Positions 8,932-16,456 of a stretch of DNA of 64,000 bases are shown one piece after another. Position 1 is the first letter of the stretch, and each line of letters starts with the position of its first letter. Origin of the DNA: Mycolicibacterium vulneris (lineage in GTDB: Bacteria > Actinomycetota > Actinomycetes > Mycobacteriales > Mycobacteriaceae). Under the pieces are notes generated by a model. The model ran no database searches. It was not told the origin of the DNA and worked only from the letters and a program-made list of their open reading frames with translations. A program made the position numbers and the translations under genes. The DNA is taken from the NCBI RefSeq assembly GCF_002104765.1, contig NZ_NCXM01000011.1, positions 62,001 to 126,000 of the forward strand. The letters run 5' to 3'.

Positions 8932-10410
8932 ATGACCGCCACCATCAGCACCCCGCAATACCTGCTGGATCAGGCGCGGCGCCGGTTCACCCCGACGCTG
9001 CAGACCATCCCGGGGATGGGCGCGATCGAGAAGCGCCTGCTCGCCCACGAGTGGGAGACCAAAGTCCTGGCGGAACCGCCGGCCGGCAGCGACCTGAAGC
9101 CAGTGCTGGGCGACGCCGGGCTCCCGATCCTCGGCCACATCATCGAGCTGTTCCGCGGCGGCCCGGACTACGCGTTGCACCTCTATCGGAACCACGGCCC
9201 GCTGATCTACCTGGACTCGCCGATCATGCCGGCCGTCACCGCGCTGGGGCCCGATGCCACCCAGGCCGTGTTCTCCAACAGGAACAAGGATTTCTCGCAG
9301 AAGGGCTGGCACCCGGTGATCGGGCCATTCTTCAACCGCGGGCTGATGATGCTCGACTTCGACGAGCACATGTACCACCGCCGGATCATGCAGGAGGCCT
9401 TCACCCGCAGCCGGCTGACCGGCTACGTCGAGCACATCGACCGGGTCGCCACCGACATCGTCGCGAATTGGCCGACCAACGACGCGCGGTTCCTGTTCCA
9501 CCCGGCGATGAAGGAACTCACCCTCGACATCGCCTCGCTGGTGTTCATGGGGCACGAGCCGGGGTCCGACCATGACCTGGTCACCAAGGTCAATCAGGCG
9601 TTCACCACGACGACGCGCGCCGGCGGCGCGATCATCCGGCAGCCGATTCCGCCGTTCAAGTGGTGGCGCGGCCTGAAGGCCCGCAAGTTGCTCGAGGACT
9701 ACTTCGTCGAGCGCGTCAAGGACCGCCGGAACGCCACCGGCAACGACATGCTGACCGTGCTGTGCCACACCGAGGATGACGACGGCAACAGCTTCACCGA
9801 CGAAGACATCGTCAACCACATGATCTTCCTGATGATGGCCGCGCACGACACGTCCACCTCGACGACAACCACGATGGTTTACAACATGGCCGCCAACCCG
9901 GAGTGGCAGGAGCGGGCGCGCGAGGAGTCGGCCCGCCTCGGCGACGCACCGCTGGACATCGAGTCGCTGGAGAAGCTGGAAACGCTCGAACTCATCATGA
10001 ACGAGTCGCTGCGCATGGTGACGCCGCTGCCGTTCAACATGCGGATGGCGGTGCGCGACACCGAGCTGCTGGGCCACTACATCCCGGCCGGAACGAACAT
10101 CACCATCTGGCCCGGCATGAATCACCGACTGTCCGAATTGTGGACGGAGCCAGACAAATTCGACCCGGAGCGGTTCGCCGAGCCGCGCTCGGAACACAAG
10201 AAGCACCGCTACGCGTTCGCGCCGTTCGGCGGTGGCGCGCACAAGTGCATCGGCATGGTGTTCGGCCAGCTGGAGGTCAAGACCGTGGTGCACCGGCTGC
10301 TGCGCCGCTACCGCGTCGAGCTGGCCCGACCGGGCTATCAACCGCACTGGGACTACGGCGGCATGCCGATTCCGATGGACGGCATGCCGATCGTGCTGCG
10401 CCCGCTGTAG
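8932..10410 (+). CDS. cyp136: Cytochrome P450 CYP136
   Basis: A 492-residue P450, the length of M. tuberculosis CYP136. Diagnostic elements are the I-helix oxygen-activation motif MMAAHDTSTST, the ExxR motif in MNESLRMV, and the heme-ligand loop FAPFGGGAHKCIG, whose Cys binds the iron. Start at ATG 8932 with AAAGGAG 6 nt upstream; the longer open frame runs back into the divergent TetR gene. It is a monooxygenase needing ferredoxin and ferredoxin reductase; a candidate pair exists far away at 55-56.6 kb. Regulated probably by the divergent TetR. Physiological substrate not known to me. Confidence 0.97.
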   Translation: MTATISTPQYLLDQARRRFTPTLQTIPGMGAIEKRLLAHEWETKVLAEPPAGSDLKPVLGDAGLPILGHIIELFRGGPDYALHLYRNHGPLIYLDSPIMPAVTALGPDATQAVFSNRNKDFSQKGWHPVIGPFFNRGLMMLDFDEHMYHRRIMQEAFTRSRLTGYVEHIDRVATDIVANWPTNDARFLFHPAMKELTLDIASLVFMGHEPGSDHDLVTKVNQAFTTTTRAGGAIIRQPIPPFKWWRGLKARKLLEDYFVERVKDRRNATGNDMLTVLCHTEDDDGNSFTDEDIVNHMIFLMMAAHDTSTSTTTTMVYNMAANPEWQERAREESARLGDAPLDIESLEKLETLELIMNESLRMVTPLPFNMRMAVRDTELLGHYIPAGTNITIWPGMNHRLSELWTEPDKFDPERFAEPRSEHKKHRYAFAPFGGGAHKCIGMVFGQLEVKTVVHRLLRRYRVELARPGYQPHWDYGGMPIPMDGMPIVLRPL

Positions 10411-10456
10411 AACGTCCGCGACGGCAGCCCCAGTCGCCGCCGTCGCGGTAGGGGCC

Positions 10457-10500
10457 GAGTTTCATGTGCGCTATCACTGGCGCTAGCGCACATGAAACTC
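10457..10500. terminator. Long bidirectional hairpin between cyp136 and the LeuA-domain gene
   Basis: Perfect 17-bp arms (GAGTTTCATGTGCGCTA and its complement) flank a 10-nt loop. It lies between two convergent genes and could stop transcripts from both sides. Confidence 0.75.
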
Positions 10501-10525
10501 ACCTATTGATTTGAACCGCCCCGCC

Positions 10526-11035
10526 TTACTGGCTGGCGAATAGCCGGTTGGCGCAGGCGATCACGGCGCGCAGCGCCGACTGAGTCGAATCGTCCGCCCA
10601 GCCCATCGCCCACTCGGCGCGGACGCCGTCGCTGCCGCGGATGAAAGTCGCGCTGCCGGTTGCCGATCGCATCTGATGGAAATTGACGACCTCGAGCGCG
10701 ATCCCGCGCTCATGCAGCATCGCGGTCAGGGCCGCGATCGGTCCTGATGCGGCGGCGGTGACGGTGCTGATCCGATCGCCCACGGCGATCACGGCCCGGT
10801 AGTTGCGGGGCTGCGGACCCAGTCGGGCCGCGGCACGACCACCGTCGGCGCACTGCCAGTCGCCCAGTCGCAGCGGGCCCGCTGCGTTGCGCCCATAGGT
10901 CGCGACGAAGCTCTCCCAGGACATGGTGTCGGCCCGCTCGCGGAGCCCGCGGGGCAGCGCGACGCCGAAGCGTTCGCCAAACCGCACACAGGCGGATTCG
11001 AAATTTTGGAGCTGATTGCGCTCGGGAAAAGTCAT
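10526..11035 (-). CDS. Stand-alone 2-isopropylmalate synthase regulatory (LeuA dimerisation) domain protein
   Basis: A 169-residue protein without the TIM-barrel catalytic part of LeuA. Its C-terminal 90 residues (YRAVIAVGDRISTVTAAASG onward, then GIALEVVNFHQMRSATGS, a mid strand, and WAMGWADDSTQSALRAVIACANR) follow the pattern of the LeuA allosteric domain that binds leucine. The N-terminal 75 residues look like the linker region preceding that domain. It may bind branched-chain amino acids as a sensor or modulate LeuA, but this is inference. The upstream leader carries an attenuator-like hairpin and a short Val-containing peptide, as expected for a gene responding to branched-chain amino acids. 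Confidence 0.75.
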   Translation of the reverse strand: MTFPERNQLQNFESACVRFGERFGVALPRGLRERADTMSWESFVATYGRNAAGPLRLGDWQCADGGRAAARLGPQPRNYRAVIAVGDRISTVTAAASGPIAALTAMLHERGIALEVVNFHQMRSATGSATFIRGSDGVRAEWAMGWADDSTQSALRAVIACANRLFASQ

Positions 11036-11075
11036 GGTGCCGGTCTTCTCTGGTCAGCAGGAGCGACCGACGGCA

Positions 11076-11161
11076 GTAGCTTCCGACCCACAGCGGGGGG
11101 TCGGTCAGGATCAGACCCCGCTGCGGGTGCTAGCTACTACGCCACGCTCGAAAAGACGCAC
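11076..11161 (-). promoter_or_regulatory. Attenuator-like leader of the LeuA-domain gene, with a 16-codon leader peptide
   Basis: On the minus strand a GTG at 11161 opens a 16-residue frame (MRLFERGVVASTRSGV, stop at 11111-11113) containing tandem GTA Val codons. Part of it and the following bases fold into a long imperfect hairpin spanning 11076-11137 (GTAGC...GACCCACAGCGGGG with GACCCCGCTGCGGGTGC...GCTAC). A -10-like TAGTGT (11170-11175) ends 8 nt before the GTG, with TTGCAG 18 bp further up, so the leader peptide would be translated from a leaderless 5' end. Attenuation of leuA-type genes by leader structures is known in actinobacteria; its action here is inferred. Confidence 0.5.
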
Positions 11162-11258
11162 GAGCGTTGACACTAGACCCCCGCCCGCCCCAGCTGCAAC
11201 TGGCACGGACCCACAAACGAACCGTACAAAAGAATATAGAAATTAATCCTAAAAGTTT

Positions 11259-11285
11259 GGTTTACGCGTGTTTAACAGGGGGTAT
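11259..11285 (+). promoter_or_regulatory. SigF-type promoter of the first small lipoprotein gene
   Basis: GGTTT (11259-11263) and GGGTAT (11280-11285) are separated by exactly 16 bp, matching the mycobacterial SigF consensus GGTTT-N15-17-GGGTAT. The start codon follows at 11346. Confidence 0.65.
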
Positions 11286-11345
11286 GTTGGCGAGCAGCAG
11301 TCAATTAGACGGCTGTTCAACTACCCCTCGATGGAAGGCACGATC

Positions 11346-11531
11346 ATGAAGGCGAAGAGCACCAAGAAAACCCTCAAAGCTGCCGCAGCGGCCGTAGGGG
11401 TGGCCGCGGTGTTAGCACTACCCGGCTGTGCGACTGTCGGCGGAGCCGGGGGTTCAGGCCTCATCGGCGGTACCGGCGGCGGCGCCGGCACTGGCGGGGG
11501 AATTGGCAGCATCATCGGCGGCCTTCTTTAG
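11346..11531 (+). CDS. Small Gly-rich putative lipoprotein, copy 1
   Basis: A 61-residue protein: basic N-terminus MKAKSTKKTLK, hydrophobic stretch rich in Ala and Val, lipobox-like LPGC at about residues 26-29, then about 30 residues almost only of Gly, Ala, Ile and Thr. It would be exported and lipid-anchored, leaving a very short flexible tail. Start at ATG 11346, though no strong ribosome site is seen. It is a paralogue of the gene at 11945. It lies in an AT-rich patch unlike its neighbours and has a SigF-type promoter and its own hairpin terminator. Function unknown. Confidence 0.7.
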   Translation: MKAKSTKKTLKAAAAAVGVAAVLALPGCATVGGAGGSGLIGGTGGGAGTGGGIGSIIGGLL

Positions 11532-11542
11532 CCGATTGAACA

Positions 11543-11579
11543 AGCGTCCCGCGGGGACCCTCGGTCTCGGCGGGACGCT
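11543..11579 (+). terminator. Hairpin terminator after small lipoprotein copy 1
   Basis: Arms AGCGTCCCGC and GCGGGACGCT are perfectly complementary with a 17-nt loop, followed by ATTT. A nearly identical hairpin follows copy 2, with one base pair swapped on both sides (T-A to A-T), which supports a selected RNA structure. Confidence 0.8.
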
Positions 11580-11856
11580 ATTTCCTCACTCGTCGCCTAT
11601 CGGCAAGTGACGCGGGACAAAGAAGGCCACACCCCGTCTGGTCGGGGTTAAGCATCGGAATTTGTCCTCGTCTGTGGCGCTCGATTGATGCCATATTGCG
11701 CTTAATCAACGCGCCTTTGGCGCGCAGTTCTCATTTATCGTCAGCGCACACGCGATACCTTGCTGCGTGTGCTGATCTTCGAATCATGTTGTTGCACTCG
11801 TTAATTCATGCCAATACCCTCCGTCAGCGGACGCGTCACCAAATGCAAACCAGGTC
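11580..11856. other. AT-rich intergenic segment, no gene recognised
   Basis: This stretch is visibly poorer in G+C than the rest of the window (ATTTATCG, TTGTTGCACTCGTTAATTC and similar). One 65-codon open frame exists but has no start signal or recognisable protein character. It may be foreign or decayed DNA surrounding the small lipoprotein genes. Confidence 0.4.
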
Positions 11857-11884
11857 TTTACCTTTGTCCGATAGCCGTTATAAC
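11857..11884 (+). promoter_or_regulatory. Housekeeping-type promoter of small lipoprotein copy 2
   Basis: TTTACC (11857-11862) and TATAAC (11879-11884) are 16 bp apart, close to -35/-10 consensus for the primary sigma factor. The gene starts 60 bp downstream. No SigF-like element is seen here, unlike copy 1. Confidence 0.45.
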
Positions 11885-11944
11885 ATCCGTTAAATCGGGC
11901 GGTTTACACGCGAGGCTCTGCCCTCCAAAGGAAAGGATGTGATT

Positions 11945-12166
11945 ATGAATTCAACGAGGACAAAGAAGGTCCTTAAAGCCACCGCGGCCGCCGCGGGATT
12001 CGTCGTGGTGTTATTCGCGCCGACCGGATGCTTGGTAAGTGGAACCACCGCTGGGACCACCACCGGGGGCACCCTGGGCGGCACCACCGGCGGCACGGTG
12101 GGTGGCACCGTCGGCGGCACGGTCGGTGGCATCGTCGGTGGGATCACCGGGGCGCTCGGCCTCTGA
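11945..12166 (+). CDS. Small Gly/Thr/Val-rich putative lipoprotein, copy 2
   Basis: A 73-residue paralogue of the gene at 11346: basic N-terminus (MNSTRTKKVLK), hydrophobic core, then APTGC as an imperfect lipobox (Pro rather than Leu at -3), and a tail of GGT(V/L)GG repeats (about seven units). The DNA of the tail is a degenerate 12-bp repeat. ATG 11945 is preferred over GTG 11939 because GGAAAGGA lies at the right distance. Short repetitive tails of this kind could self-associate or decorate the envelope; this is speculation. A terminator like that of copy 1 follows. Confidence 0.7.
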   Translation: MNSTRTKKVLKATAAAAGFVVVLFAPTGCLVSGTTAGTTTGGTLGGTTGGTVGGTVGGTVGGIVGGITGALGL

Positions 12167-12178
12167 CTGAAAAAGACA

Positions 12179-12215
12179 AGCGACCCGCGGGGACCTGTGG
12201 TCTCGGCGGGTCGCT
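12179..12215. terminator. Hairpin terminator after small lipoprotein copy 2
   Basis: Arms AGCGACCCGC / GCGGGTCGCT with a 17-nt loop then ATTTT. It may also serve the convergent MEDS-domain gene ending at 12236. It co-varies with the copy-1 hairpin at one base pair. Confidence 0.8.
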
Positions 12216-12235
12216 ATTTTCCTGTACCGCTCGTT

Positions 12236-13228
12236 TTAGCCCGCCGGGCCGGGAGCGGGCTCGAACCGCAGATACGCCTGAATCGTCGTACCGGTCCTGG
12301 TGGTGTGGGTTCGTACCAGGTCCGAGATGGCGTTGACCAGATACAGGCCGCGACTCGCGGGACCACAGGGGCCCGGGTCCAGGCGGCCCACCATCGGGTC
12401 ATCGAACCGCCCGGTGTCGCGTGCCTCGCAGACCAGGTGCCCGTCGTCCTGCCAGAACGCCAACCGGCACGCGCCCCCGGTGTACATCAGGCTGTTGGTG
12501 GCCAACTCGGTGGCAACCAGCTGCAGATCCTCGGTGCTCTCCTTCGACAGCCCCATCCAGCCCGCGTAGTCCACGGCAAAGGACCGGGCCGGCCGGAGGT
12601 CAGCCGACTTGCGGACCATGTAGGTGACCGCCCCCGGGCCGACGGCCAGCGGTTGATTGCAGCGCTCCAGGACGTCTCTGGGCGCGAAATTCGGGCTGCG
12701 CTGCAGCGCACCACCTTCCCACAGCAGCGGATGTGTGGCGCGGGCGTCGGCCAGGACGGCATCATCGAGCCGGCTCGCGTCGTACAGGCACAGGCTGGTG
12801 GCCGGGTAGCCGTCCATCGCCTCGTTGACGAGCGCTTCGTGCTCGCTGCAGGAGACGAACTCCTCGTCGGTGCGGCCAGGCCACGCGAGCTGGCTGACGA
12901 TCCGGACTCGTTGATCCGGATGCTCGTCGATGAACGCGCCCTCCATGGCCATGAACCGGCTCGGGTTGCGGGCCACCTCCGTGATGTCGACCATGCGCAC
13001 GCCGGCGGGCAAGTCGCCACCGGCGTACAACTCGTCGCGCAGCAACGCCAGCGTCTCGGGGGGCGCGGCAAACAGCACCGCCTCGTCCACCGCCAAACCG
13101 TCGCCGACGAAGCGACCCACCAAATCCAAAAACTCCCGCTGCGAGTGATATATCGATGCGGAGTGGACGAAACCGTATTGTCTGGTTTCGCTATCCGCCG
13201 TCACTTCAGCGCTCTCGCTTTCGATCAC
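12236..13228 (-). CDS. MEDS-domain protein with C-terminal anti-sigma-type HATPase domain
   Basis: A 330-residue protein. Residues about 15-185 match the MEDS/DcmR-like sensory domain (GFVHSASIYHSQREFLDLVGRFV, then VRMVDITEVARNPSRFMAMEG). Residues about 215-325 form an RsbW-like GHKL ATPase: LQLVATELATNSLMYTGG is the N-box, DTGRFDDP the G1-like box, and SRGLYLVNAISD the G2-like box. Such proteins bind anti-anti-sigma or sigma factors and act in general stress signalling. GTG 13228 start. A SigF-like promoter lies upstream, suggesting it belongs to a SigF-linked circuit. The paired small lipoproteins lie on the other side, convergent. Confidence 0.82.
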   Translation of the reverse strand: MIESESAEVTADSETRQYGFVHSASIYHSQREFLDLVGRFVGDGLAVDEAVLFAAPPETLALLRDELYAGGDLPAGVRMVDITEVARNPSRFMAMEGAFIDEHPDQRVRIVSQLAWPGRTDEEFVSCSEHEALVNEAMDGYPATSLCLYDASRLDDAVLADARATHPLLWEGGALQRSPNFAPRDVLERCNQPLAVGPGAVTYMVRKSADLRPARSFAVDYAGWMGLSKESTEDLQLVATELATNSLMYTGGACRLAFWQDDGHLVCEARDTGRFDDPMVGRLDPGPCGPASRGLYLVNAISDLVRTHTTRTGTTIQAYLRFEPAPGPAG

Positions 13229-13275
13229 CTACGCCAACCCCCTGCTGGGTCGGCTGACGCCTTCCCACCCTTCCA

Positions 13276-13302
13276 GTACCCAAGACGGGCCTTGGCTATA
13301 CC
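13276..13302 (-). promoter_or_regulatory. SigF-like promoter of the MEDS-domain gene
   Basis: On the minus strand GGTAT (13302-13298), a 16-bp spacer and GGGTAC (13281-13276) match the SigF promoter with one -35 mismatch. It lies 48 bp before the GTG start. Confidence 0.5.
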
Positions 13303-13372
13303 GCGCAACAGGTCACATTTAGGTTCGCCTCATTTGGGTGAGAGGCCACTTCGACGGCCGGTGATCGCGTTT

Positions 13373-14830
13373 CTAGAGCCACCACGAGGCGGCCGCGTCG
13401 AGATGCCGACGGAGGCGATAAGCGGCGACGCTCTCGTCGGCCGCATCGACGGCCTCGACGATCCGTAGGTGGGCGTGGTGCACGGCCAGCACGTCCGACC
13501 ATGTCGGCAGCGCCTGCCCGGTGCTCGACCAGTGCCGGCGGAAGAGCTCGACGATGATCCGAAGGAACAGGTCCAGCAGCGCATTTCCGGCGAGCTGCGC
13601 CAGGCCGACGTGGAAGTTGAACTCCTCCGCGATCGCCTGCCGCACGTCGTCGGTCGTCTGGCGCGAGTCTTCCGGCAGCCCGGCCCGATGACCGGCCAGG
13701 AACGCCGCCACCTCGGGTTCGCCCAGCCGCTTGACCACCTTTGCGACGTTGTCGATCTCGATGGCGTCGCGGACGCATCGCAGGTCTTCGCGGCTGGGAT
13801 CGCGGTACTGCAGGTACAGCGCGATCGTGTCGATGCTGGCCTGCGCCGCGGGTTGGGCGATGACGAGCCCACCGCCCGGGCCGCGGCGCATGTGAGCTAT
13901 CGAGTGGTATTCGAGGAGTCGGACCGCCTCGCGGAGCACCGCGCGGCTCACCCGGTAGCGCTCCAGCAGGTCCGTCTCGGTGCCGAACACCGAACCCACG
14001 TGCCAGCCGCTCGCGGCGATGTCGTCACCGATGGTGGCGGCGAGCATCTCGGCCAGTTTGCCACGGGGCGCCTCGGAATCGAGCCGCCGGCGCCTTTTGC
14101 GACCCCGGCTCCCGTCGCCCGCGTGATGCTGCTCCAGCCAGCCCGTGACGGCCTCGACGTGCCGCTCGGACAGCGTCTTCGCGCGCGCCGAATCGCCGCC
14201 GGTGACGGCCGCGACGATCGCGGAGTGGTGCGCGTGTAGATGGTCGACCGCCTCGATCGCCTCGGTCGCCGAATCCGTTCGCGACGCCAACGCGTAGCGG
14301 GTGGTGAGCCGCATCAGGACATTGATAAACAGTTGCAGCACTGGGTTTTTGGATTGCTCGGCCAGCGCCATGTGGAACTCGTCGCGCGGCGCCGGTAACC
14401 CGGGCTTCCACTGCTGCTCGGCCTGCAGCACCGCCCGCAGCCGCGCGATGCCGGCCTCGTCGATGCGCTCGGCGGCGAGCGAGGCCGCCAGCGGCTCGAG
14501 CACCAGGCGGGCGTTGAGCAAGTCGCCCAGCGTGGTGCCCAGGTATTCGAGATAGATGACGACCGCGCGGGTGGCGGGCCCCGCATCGGGCTCGCAGATG
14601 TACAACCCGCCGTTGGGCCCGCGGCGCATCCGCGCGACCTGATGGTGTTCGACCAGGCGGACCGCCTCCCGCAGCACCGACCGGCTCACCCCGAAGCGCT
14701 GCTGCAGAGCCTGTTCGGAGCCCAGCGACTCGCCCACCGCCCAACCACGCCGGACGATATCGGCTTCGATGTCGCGGGCGAGGATCGAAGCGAGTTTGTC
14801 GGCCTGGCCGGTCCTTGGCTCCTCAGTCAT
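13373..14830 (-). CDS. Tandem double GntR (FadR-type) regulator (Rv3060c position)
   Basis: A 485-residue internal duplication of a FadR-like regulator. Each half has a winged helix (first: SEQALQQRFGVSRSVLREAVRLVEHHQVARMRRGPNG split over about residues 38-74; second: ETDLLERYRVSRAVLREAVR, about 285-305) followed by an all-helical FCD effector domain. The halves are joined by a basic linker (GRKRRRRL). One polypeptide can therefore act as a fused dimer. It is 22 bp downstream of the thiolase gene on the same strand. Target genes probably lie in the neighbouring fatty-acid/steroid degradation genes, but no operator was identified. Confidence 0.92.
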   Translation of the reverse strand: MTEEPRTGQADKLASILARDIEADIVRRGWAVGESLGSEQALQQRFGVSRSVLREAVRLVEHHQVARMRRGPNGGLYICEPDAGPATRAVVIYLEYLGTTLGDLLNARLVLEPLAASLAAERIDEAGIARLRAVLQAEQQWKPGLPAPRDEFHMALAEQSKNPVLQLFINVLMRLTTRYALASRTDSATEAIEAVDHLHAHHSAIVAAVTGGDSARAKTLSERHVEAVTGWLEQHHAGDGSRGRKRRRRLDSEAPRGKLAEMLAATIGDDIAASGWHVGSVFGTETDLLERYRVSRAVLREAVRLLEYHSIAHMRRGPGGGLVIAQPAAQASIDTIALYLQYRDPSREDLRCVRDAIEIDNVAKVVKRLGEPEVAAFLAGHRAGLPEDSRQTTDDVRQAIAEEFNFHVGLAQLAGNALLDLFLRIIVELFRRHWSSTGQALPTWSDVLAVHHAHLRIVEAVDAADESVAAYRLRRHLDAAASWWL

Positions 14831-14852
14831 CCGGGCTTGATCGCCTTGTCGC

Positions 14853-16046
14853 TCAACAGGTCAGCAGCATGCACCCCGCGACGGGGCCACCGCCGACGGA
14901 GACGACGCCCACCTCGGGACGACGCGACACCTGCCGCTCCCCCGCGTCGCCACGCAGCTGCAGGCACCCTTCGTGCAGCGCCCAGTAGCCGTGCATGCGC
15001 CCCGCCGAGAGTTGGCCACCGTAAGTGTTCAGCGGCAGTTGCCCGTCGCGGGCGATCCGTTCCCCGCCCTCGACGAACGGGCCACCCTCGCCGTCGCCGC
15101 AGACCCCCAGCGCTTCCAGCCACGCCAGGGTGAGATAGGTGAATCCGTCGTAGAGCTGGGCGACCTGGAGGTCGGTGGGCTTCAACGTGGTGCGCGACCA
15201 CATCTGGGCCGTCGCATCCGACATCGCCATCTTCGGGTAGTCCGCGCGGTGAAACCAGCCGCCGGCGCCGTCAGACCCGCCGATCGCCTCCACCTTCACC
15301 GCGCGGTGGGGACAGTCGGCGGCGTACTCCGCATGCGAGACCACCACCGCGATCGAGCCGTCGACCGGGACGTCACAGTCCAGCAGCCCCAACGGGGTGG
15401 ACACCAGCCGGGCGCCCAGGTAGTCGGCCATAGTCATCGGATCCCGGTAGACCGCACGGGGATTCAACGCCGCGTTGCGCCTGCCGTTGAGAGCTATCCA
15501 GCCCAGCTGTTCTTTCGTTGTCCCGTACAGATCCATGTGGCGGCGGCAGTTGAGCGCCAGCCAGTTGGCGGCCGAATAGGCGTGCGCCGCAACCAGATCG
15601 TTGACGTCATCCATCGCCCCGACGGCGGGCTTCGGTTCGCCTTTGGGTGTCTCGAACATGCGCGCCAGCGGCGGGGCCGGTGCGTTCTCTTCCTGCTTGA
15701 CCGGGACCGTGCCGCCGAGCATCTGGATCGTCCGGTAGACCACCACGTGGCGGGCGCGGCGTTCGGCGACCGCGCGGCAGGCCGACATGACCGGCGAAAG
15801 CAGGCCGCCGGTGCCGAAGCCCGACCCGCAGTCCGCGGCATCGATACGCAGCTGGGCGTTGACGTCCGCCGCCGGTGTGTCACCCAGCGTAGCGACGCCG
15901 TCGATGTCGCCGGCGGCCAGCCCGGCGTCCTCGATGGCGGTGCGCACCGCCTCCATGGTCAGCTCCAGGCCCGGGATGCCGGTGCGGCGGCCGATTCGTG
16001 AGATCCCGATGCCGGACAAGATCGCGTCTTTTTCGAAATGCGTCAT
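14853..16046 (-). CDS. Thiolase-fold lipid-transfer/Ltp-type protein
   Basis: A 397-residue protein of the SCP2-thiolase/Ltp group (GIGISRIGRRTGIPGLELTMEAVRTAIEDAG; GGLLSPVMSACRAVAERRARHVVVYR; LYDGFTYLTLAWLEALG; NTYGGQLSAGRMHGYWALHEGCLQLRG). The N-terminal nucleophile Cys of classical thiolases is not in its usual context, as in the Ltp2-type aldolases of sterol side-chain degradation. Such proteins work with a small DUF35 Zn-ribbon partner, and one is encoded divergently 64 bp away. Start ATG 16046. Confidence 0.85.
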   Translation of the reverse strand: MTHFEKDAILSGIGISRIGRRTGIPGLELTMEAVRTAIEDAGLAAGDIDGVATLGDTPAADVNAQLRIDAADCGSGFGTGGLLSPVMSACRAVAERRARHVVVYRTIQMLGGTVPVKQEENAPAPPLARMFETPKGEPKPAVGAMDDVNDLVAAHAYSAANWLALNCRRHMDLYGTTKEQLGWIALNGRRNAALNPRAVYRDPMTMADYLGARLVSTPLGLLDCDVPVDGSIAVVVSHAEYAADCPHRAVKVEAIGGSDGAGGWFHRADYPKMAMSDATAQMWSRTTLKPTDLQVAQLYDGFTYLTLAWLEALGVCGDGEGGPFVEGGERIARDGQLPLNTYGGQLSAGRMHGYWALHEGCLQLRGDAGERQVSRRPEVGVVSVGGGPVAGCMLLTC

Positions 16047-16110
16047 CTACACCGCCCGTCGGAACCACACCCGCCACCGCATCGAATCAATTGAGTGTAC
16101 TGTATTCGTC

Positions 16111-16446
16111 GTGTCGAACGGGCCGCTGCTCATCGAGTACTGCGACGGCTGCGCGCGCTGGGTGCACCCGGCCAGCGGCGAATGCCGCGAGTGCGGGGGC
16201 ACGCTGGAGGCGCGAGAAGTTTCCGGGCGGGGCACCGTGTTCACGTACACGGTCAACCATCACCCGTACAACCCGGAGATCCCCACCCCGTACGTGATCG
16301 CGATCGTCGAGCTCGCCGAACAGAGCGGCCTACGGGTCGCCGCCAATATCGTTGACTGCGAACCCGATTCGGTGAGCTGCGGCATGCCCGTCGCCCTGCG
16401 GCCGGAACGCGGCAGCGGCGGCGCGGCGCAATTCGCGCCGGCCTGA
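16111..16446 (+). CDS. DUF35 OB-fold Zn-ribbon protein, likely partner of the thiolase-like protein
   Basis: A 111-residue protein with an N-terminal Zn ribbon (YCDGCARWVHP...ECRECGG, two CxxC pairs) and a C-terminal OB-fold (GTVFTYTVNHHPY, PYVIAIVELAEQSGLRV). DUF35 proteins bind acyl-CoA and complete MaoC- or Ltp-type enzymes. GTG 16111 is chosen because homologous sequence begins there and a -10-like TACTGT ends 7 nt upstream, which suggests a leaderless transcript. It is divergent from the thiolase gene. Confidence 0.85.
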   Translation: MSNGPLLIEYCDGCARWVHPASGECRECGGTLEAREVSGRGTVFTYTVNHHPYNPEIPTPYVIAIVELAEQSGLRVAANIVDCEPDSVSCGMPVALRPERGSGGAAQFAPA

Positions 16447-16456
16447 CCGCCCCTTA

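Noticed and set aside
12080-12150. CRISPR-like or minisatellite array
   Set aside because: The repeat is a degenerate coding repeat (GGTVGG) within a small gene, with no unique spacers.
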